Below are positions 15,702-17,458 of a DNA stretch of 17,458 nucleotides, in pieces. Source of the stretch: RBC101 sp052387735 (GTDB lineage Bacteria; Gemmatimonadota; Gemmatimonadetes; Gemmatimonadales; Gemmatimonadaceae); contig JBQTIW010000182.1 of the NCBI GenBank assembly GCA_052387735.1, forward strand, positions 1 through 17,458, written 5' to 3'. The notes under the pieces were generated by a model. The model made no database searches, was not told the DNA's origin, and saw only the letters and a program-made list of their open reading frames with translations. The position numbers and the translations under genes were made by a program. How positions within the stretch are numbered: position 1 is the first letter of the stretch; each line of letters starts with the position of its first letter.

Positions 15702-16472
15702 CTGACTCACCGCCCACTTCGCCGGATCGAAGACCTCGGGTGGGATCGGAACGTTGGTCTTCACGTCGAAGTATTCTTCCTTGAAGTAGAGGCGCCCATC
15801 GCGGAAGAAGTGCACATCGAACGCTACCGGGTATCCGCCGACGTCCTGATACCGGTAGAACCGAATGTCTGTGACGGTCGTCCGGCCGGCTCGCGTTTCC
15901 TTCTGAATCACGCGACGAACCAGCAGGGAGTCGTGGTCGATCCAGAACTGGGACGACGTGCTGTCGCCGACCCGCGCGCCGACGACCCAAACCTTCCGGG
16001 TCTGCCAGCGGTCCTCCCGAATCGTCGACACGTCGAACCCTAACGAGTCGAGCTGAACGACGGTCGTGTCCACGGGCTGCGCATACACGTCCGCGATTAG
16101 AATGGCCAGCGGATTCCAGCCCGCCTGCGCTGGCTGCGCTCTGCCCTCGGCGAAAACGTAGACCCTGCCGCCAGTGTAGAGCACGCCGCTTCGCGAGGAC
16201 AGTGGGAGGTAGTCGATGCGGAGCTTGCCGGGCACGACGATGTATTCGTTCCACACGCCTTTGATCTCGCGTCCCGACTGACTGATGTTGGTCGTATTCT
16301 GCGAGAAGCTGAGCGAGGTGTAGAACTTCCCGACGTACCGCGCATGCATCGCGCCGAGCACACCGCGGCCATCCGTGGGTGCGGTGACCGGCCGCGACGG
16401 CATAGACACCTGGGTGGCGGGAGCGCAGGCACTGAGCGCGACGCTCGAGGCGATCAGCAGGAGACGACGCAT
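15681..16472 (-). CDS. Lipoprotein, LolA-like fold suspected
   Basis: The 263-residue product starts at ATG 16472 and has a lipoprotein signal (MRRLLLIASSVALSAC) with Cys16. The mature part looks beta-rich, with alternating strands such as VWNEYIVVPGKLRIDYLP, VYVFAEGR, KVWVVGARVGDSTSSQFWID, LLVRRVIQKE and VTDIRFYRYQDVGGYPVAF, ending in IPPEVFDPAKW. This strand pattern and ending resemble proteins with the LolA/LolB-like lipoprotein-carrier fold, but I do not recognise a specific family. A TTG at 16514 would lengthen it and is less likely. Likely in the periplasm or attached to a membrane. Its final codons (KRASG) are encoded by the repeat shared with the convergent chemoreceptor gene. Confidence 0.75.
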   Translation of the reverse strand: MRRLLLIASSVALSACAPATQVSMPSRPVTAPTDGRGVLGAMHARYVGKFYTSLSFSQNTTNISQSGREIKGVWNEYIVVPGKLRIDYLPLSSRSGVLYTGGRVYVFAEGRAQPAQAGWNPLAILIADVYAQPVDTTVVQLDSLGFDVSTIREDRWQTRKVWVVGARVGDSTSSQFWIDHDSLLVRRVIQKETRAGRTTVTDIRFYRYQDVGGYPVAFDVHFFRDGRLYFKEEYFDVKTNVPIPPEVFDPAKWAVSQVKRASG

Positions 16473-16532
16473 GTTGGCGGATAGGGAATCGCGAAGGGAG
16501 AGAGCCGAGACCAACTGTCGAGCCTGACAGCA

Positions 16533-16560
16533 TTGAGCCGATTACCTTTGCCACGACAAT
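16533..16560 (+). promoter_or_regulatory. Possible sigma70-type promoter for queC
   Basis: TTGAGC (16533-16538) and GACAAT (16555-16560) are separated by 16 bp, each matching four of six consensus bases. The queC start GTG lies 14 bp downstream, so the transcript would be nearly leaderless. A weak call, made by eye. Confidence 0.3.
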
Positions 16561-16573
16561 ACCCTGTTGCCAC

Positions 16574-17287
16574 GTGCCACGCCCCGAGTCCTCGACTCCC
16601 AGCCCCGCCGTATTATTGCTGAGCGGAGGCCTCGATTCCACGACGCTTCTCGCCATCGCTCGGAGCGAGGGGCACGCGATCTACGCGCTCACCTTTCGTT
16701 ACGGGCAGCGCCACGCGCAAGAGGTGGAAGCGGCTCGGCGGGCGGCTCTCGCCCTGGGCGTGGCCCAGCATATCGTGGCCGACATCGACCTGCGCGTATT
16801 CGGCGGATCTGCGCTCACAGGCGACCTCGCGGTCCCCAAGGACCGCTCGGTCTCCGAGCTCAAGGTGGGCGTTCCGTCCACATACGTGCCAGCGCGAAAC
16901 ACCATTTTTCTGTCGTTTGCCCTCGCCTGGGCCGAGGTCCTTGGTGCCGGCGCGATATTCATTGGAGTGAATGCCCTGGATTACAGCGGGTACCCCGACT
17001 GCCGCCCGGAATACATCGCCGCCTTCGAACGAATGGCGAACCTCGCGACGAGGGCGGGAGTGGAAGGCACCCGTCCAGTGACGCTGCGGACGCCGCTCAT
17101 CGCCCTCAGCAAGCGACAGATCATCGAGACCGGAATCTCGTTAGGCGTGGACTACTCGATCACCACCAGTTGCTACGACCCTTCACCGGACGGAACCGCA
17201 TGCGGTCACTGCGACGCGTGTCTCCTGCGGCGAAAGGGCTTTTCGGAAGCCGGAGTACCGGACCCAACGCGCTACTCCCCGGCCTAG
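16574..17287 (+). CDS. queC: 7-cyano-7-deazaguanine synthase
   Basis: The 237-residue ATP-dependent enzyme converts 7-carboxy-7-deazaguanine and ammonia to preQ0 in the queuosine / 7-deazaguanine pathway. The PP-loop SGGLDSTT is at about 17-24, followed by ALTFRYGQRH, the VPARNTIFLS segment near 105 and GVNALDYSGYPDCRPEY near 130-145. Four cysteines at the C-terminus (SCYDPSPDGTACGHCDAC) form the expected zinc site. The start is GTG 16574. queE begins 83 bp downstream on the same strand. Full length and intact. Confidence 0.96.
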   Translation: MPRPESSTPSPAVLLLSGGLDSTTLLAIARSEGHAIYALTFRYGQRHAQEVEAARRAALALGVAQHIVADIDLRVFGGSALTGDLAVPKDRSVSELKVGVPSTYVPARNTIFLSFALAWAEVLGAGAIFIGVNALDYSGYPDCRPEYIAAFERMANLATRAGVEGTRPVTLRTPLIALSKRQIIETGISLGVDYSITTSCYDPSPDGTACGHCDACLLRRKGFSEAGVPDPTRYSPA

Positions 17288-17314
17288 ACACTCGACGCTT
17301 CACACCCAGCACCC

Positions 17315-17356
17315 GCCCGTTCTTACCGCTTACCCCCTTACCCCCTTACCCGCTTA
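17315..17356 (+). repeat. C-rich CTTACC repeat between queC and queE
   Basis: CTTACC occurs at 17322, 17329, 17337 and 17345, giving a 7-8 nt period, with ACCCGCCCG before and CCGCTTAG after. It resembles the C-rich arm of the repeat blocks at 6110-6280 and 15590-15701, but no matching G-rich arm was found nearby. Confidence 0.5.
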
Positions 17357-17370
17357 GCCAGTCCGCTGCT

Positions 17371-17458
17371 TTGTATTCGATCAAGGAGATCTTCTACACG
17401 CGCCAGGGCGAAGGCGTCCAAGCCGGACGCCCGGCCGTGTTCTGCCGCTTCAGCGGAT
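17371..17458 (+). CDS. queE: 7-carboxy-7-deazaguanine synthase, N-terminal fragment
   Basis: The 29 visible residues (start MYSIKEIFYTRQGEG, then AGRPAVFCRFSG) match the N-terminus of the radical SAM enzyme QueE, which makes 7-carboxy-7-deazaguanine from 6-carboxytetrahydropterin. The first cysteine, FCRF, precedes the expected radical SAM CxxxCxxC-type cluster that lies beyond the edge. TTG 17371 is the likely start, since the family begins right there. It follows queC, whose enzyme acts next in the pathway. Cut by the right edge. Confidence 0.85.
   Translation, partial: MYSIKEIFYTRQGEGVQAGRPAVFCRFSG

Noticed and set aside
16515..16530. CTGTC-N6-GACAG inverted repeat upstream of queC, LexA-like in outline
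   Set aside because: Five-base half-sites with no second copy and no linked SOS gene; too likely by chance.
15667..16656. 329-residue minus-strand open frame
   Set aside because: Overlaps the lipoprotein in another frame and the queC start; Arg-rich with no recognisable domain or signal.

Overview
The window reads as chromosomal DNA of a GC-rich, diderm bacterium. It carries many lipoproteins with lipoboxes, periplasmic binding proteins and a methyl-accepting chemotaxis protein. My best guess is Gemmatimonadota, from overall protein style; no rRNA or other marker is present, so this is inference. Coding is dense and no gap exceeds about 210 bp. There is no tRNA, rRNA, CRISPR array, transposase or phage gene.

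Layout. (1) 1-4298, minus strand: one very long reading frame, cut by the left edge, encodes TPR repeats, an HD-GYP domain, a GGDEF domain, a P-loop ATPase and more TPRs. It is a c-di-GMP enzyme fused to a large STAND-like scaffold. (2) 4426-6105, plus: a family 5 solute-binding lipoprotein, divergent from (1). (3) 6312-6794, minus: a small glycine-zipper lipoprotein, convergent with (2) across a block of inverted repeats. (4) 6990-7577, plus: an exported redoxin/peroxiredoxin-like protein whose peroxidatic cysteine position is an in-frame TGA. A hairpin fitting the bacterial SECIS pattern follows the TGA, so this is probably a selenoprotein. It ends in a strong intrinsic terminator. (5) 7631-15616, plus: a co-directional run of glycerate 2-kinase, N-carbamoylputrescine amidase (aguB), agmatine deiminase (aguA), a second family 5 binding lipoprotein, a LivJ-like binding lipoprotein and an overlapping or nearly overlapping chemoreceptor. 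(6) 15681-16472, minus: a LolA-like-fold lipoprotein, convergent with the chemoreceptor. (7) 16574 to the right edge, plus: queC and the start of queE.

How the genes work together. aguA and aguB make putrescine from agmatine. queC and queE belong to the 7-deazaguanine (preQ0/queuosine) pathway. The LivJ-like protein next to the chemoreceptor suggests a ligand-sensing pair. No ABC permease or ATPase gene accompanies any of the three binding proteins. The most notable items are the putative selenocysteine redoxin with its SECIS-like hairpin, the HD-GYP/GGDEF/ATPase/TPR fusion, the G-rich and C-rich repeat arms at several gene ends, and a strong preference of rare TTA leucine codons for a following glycine codon.
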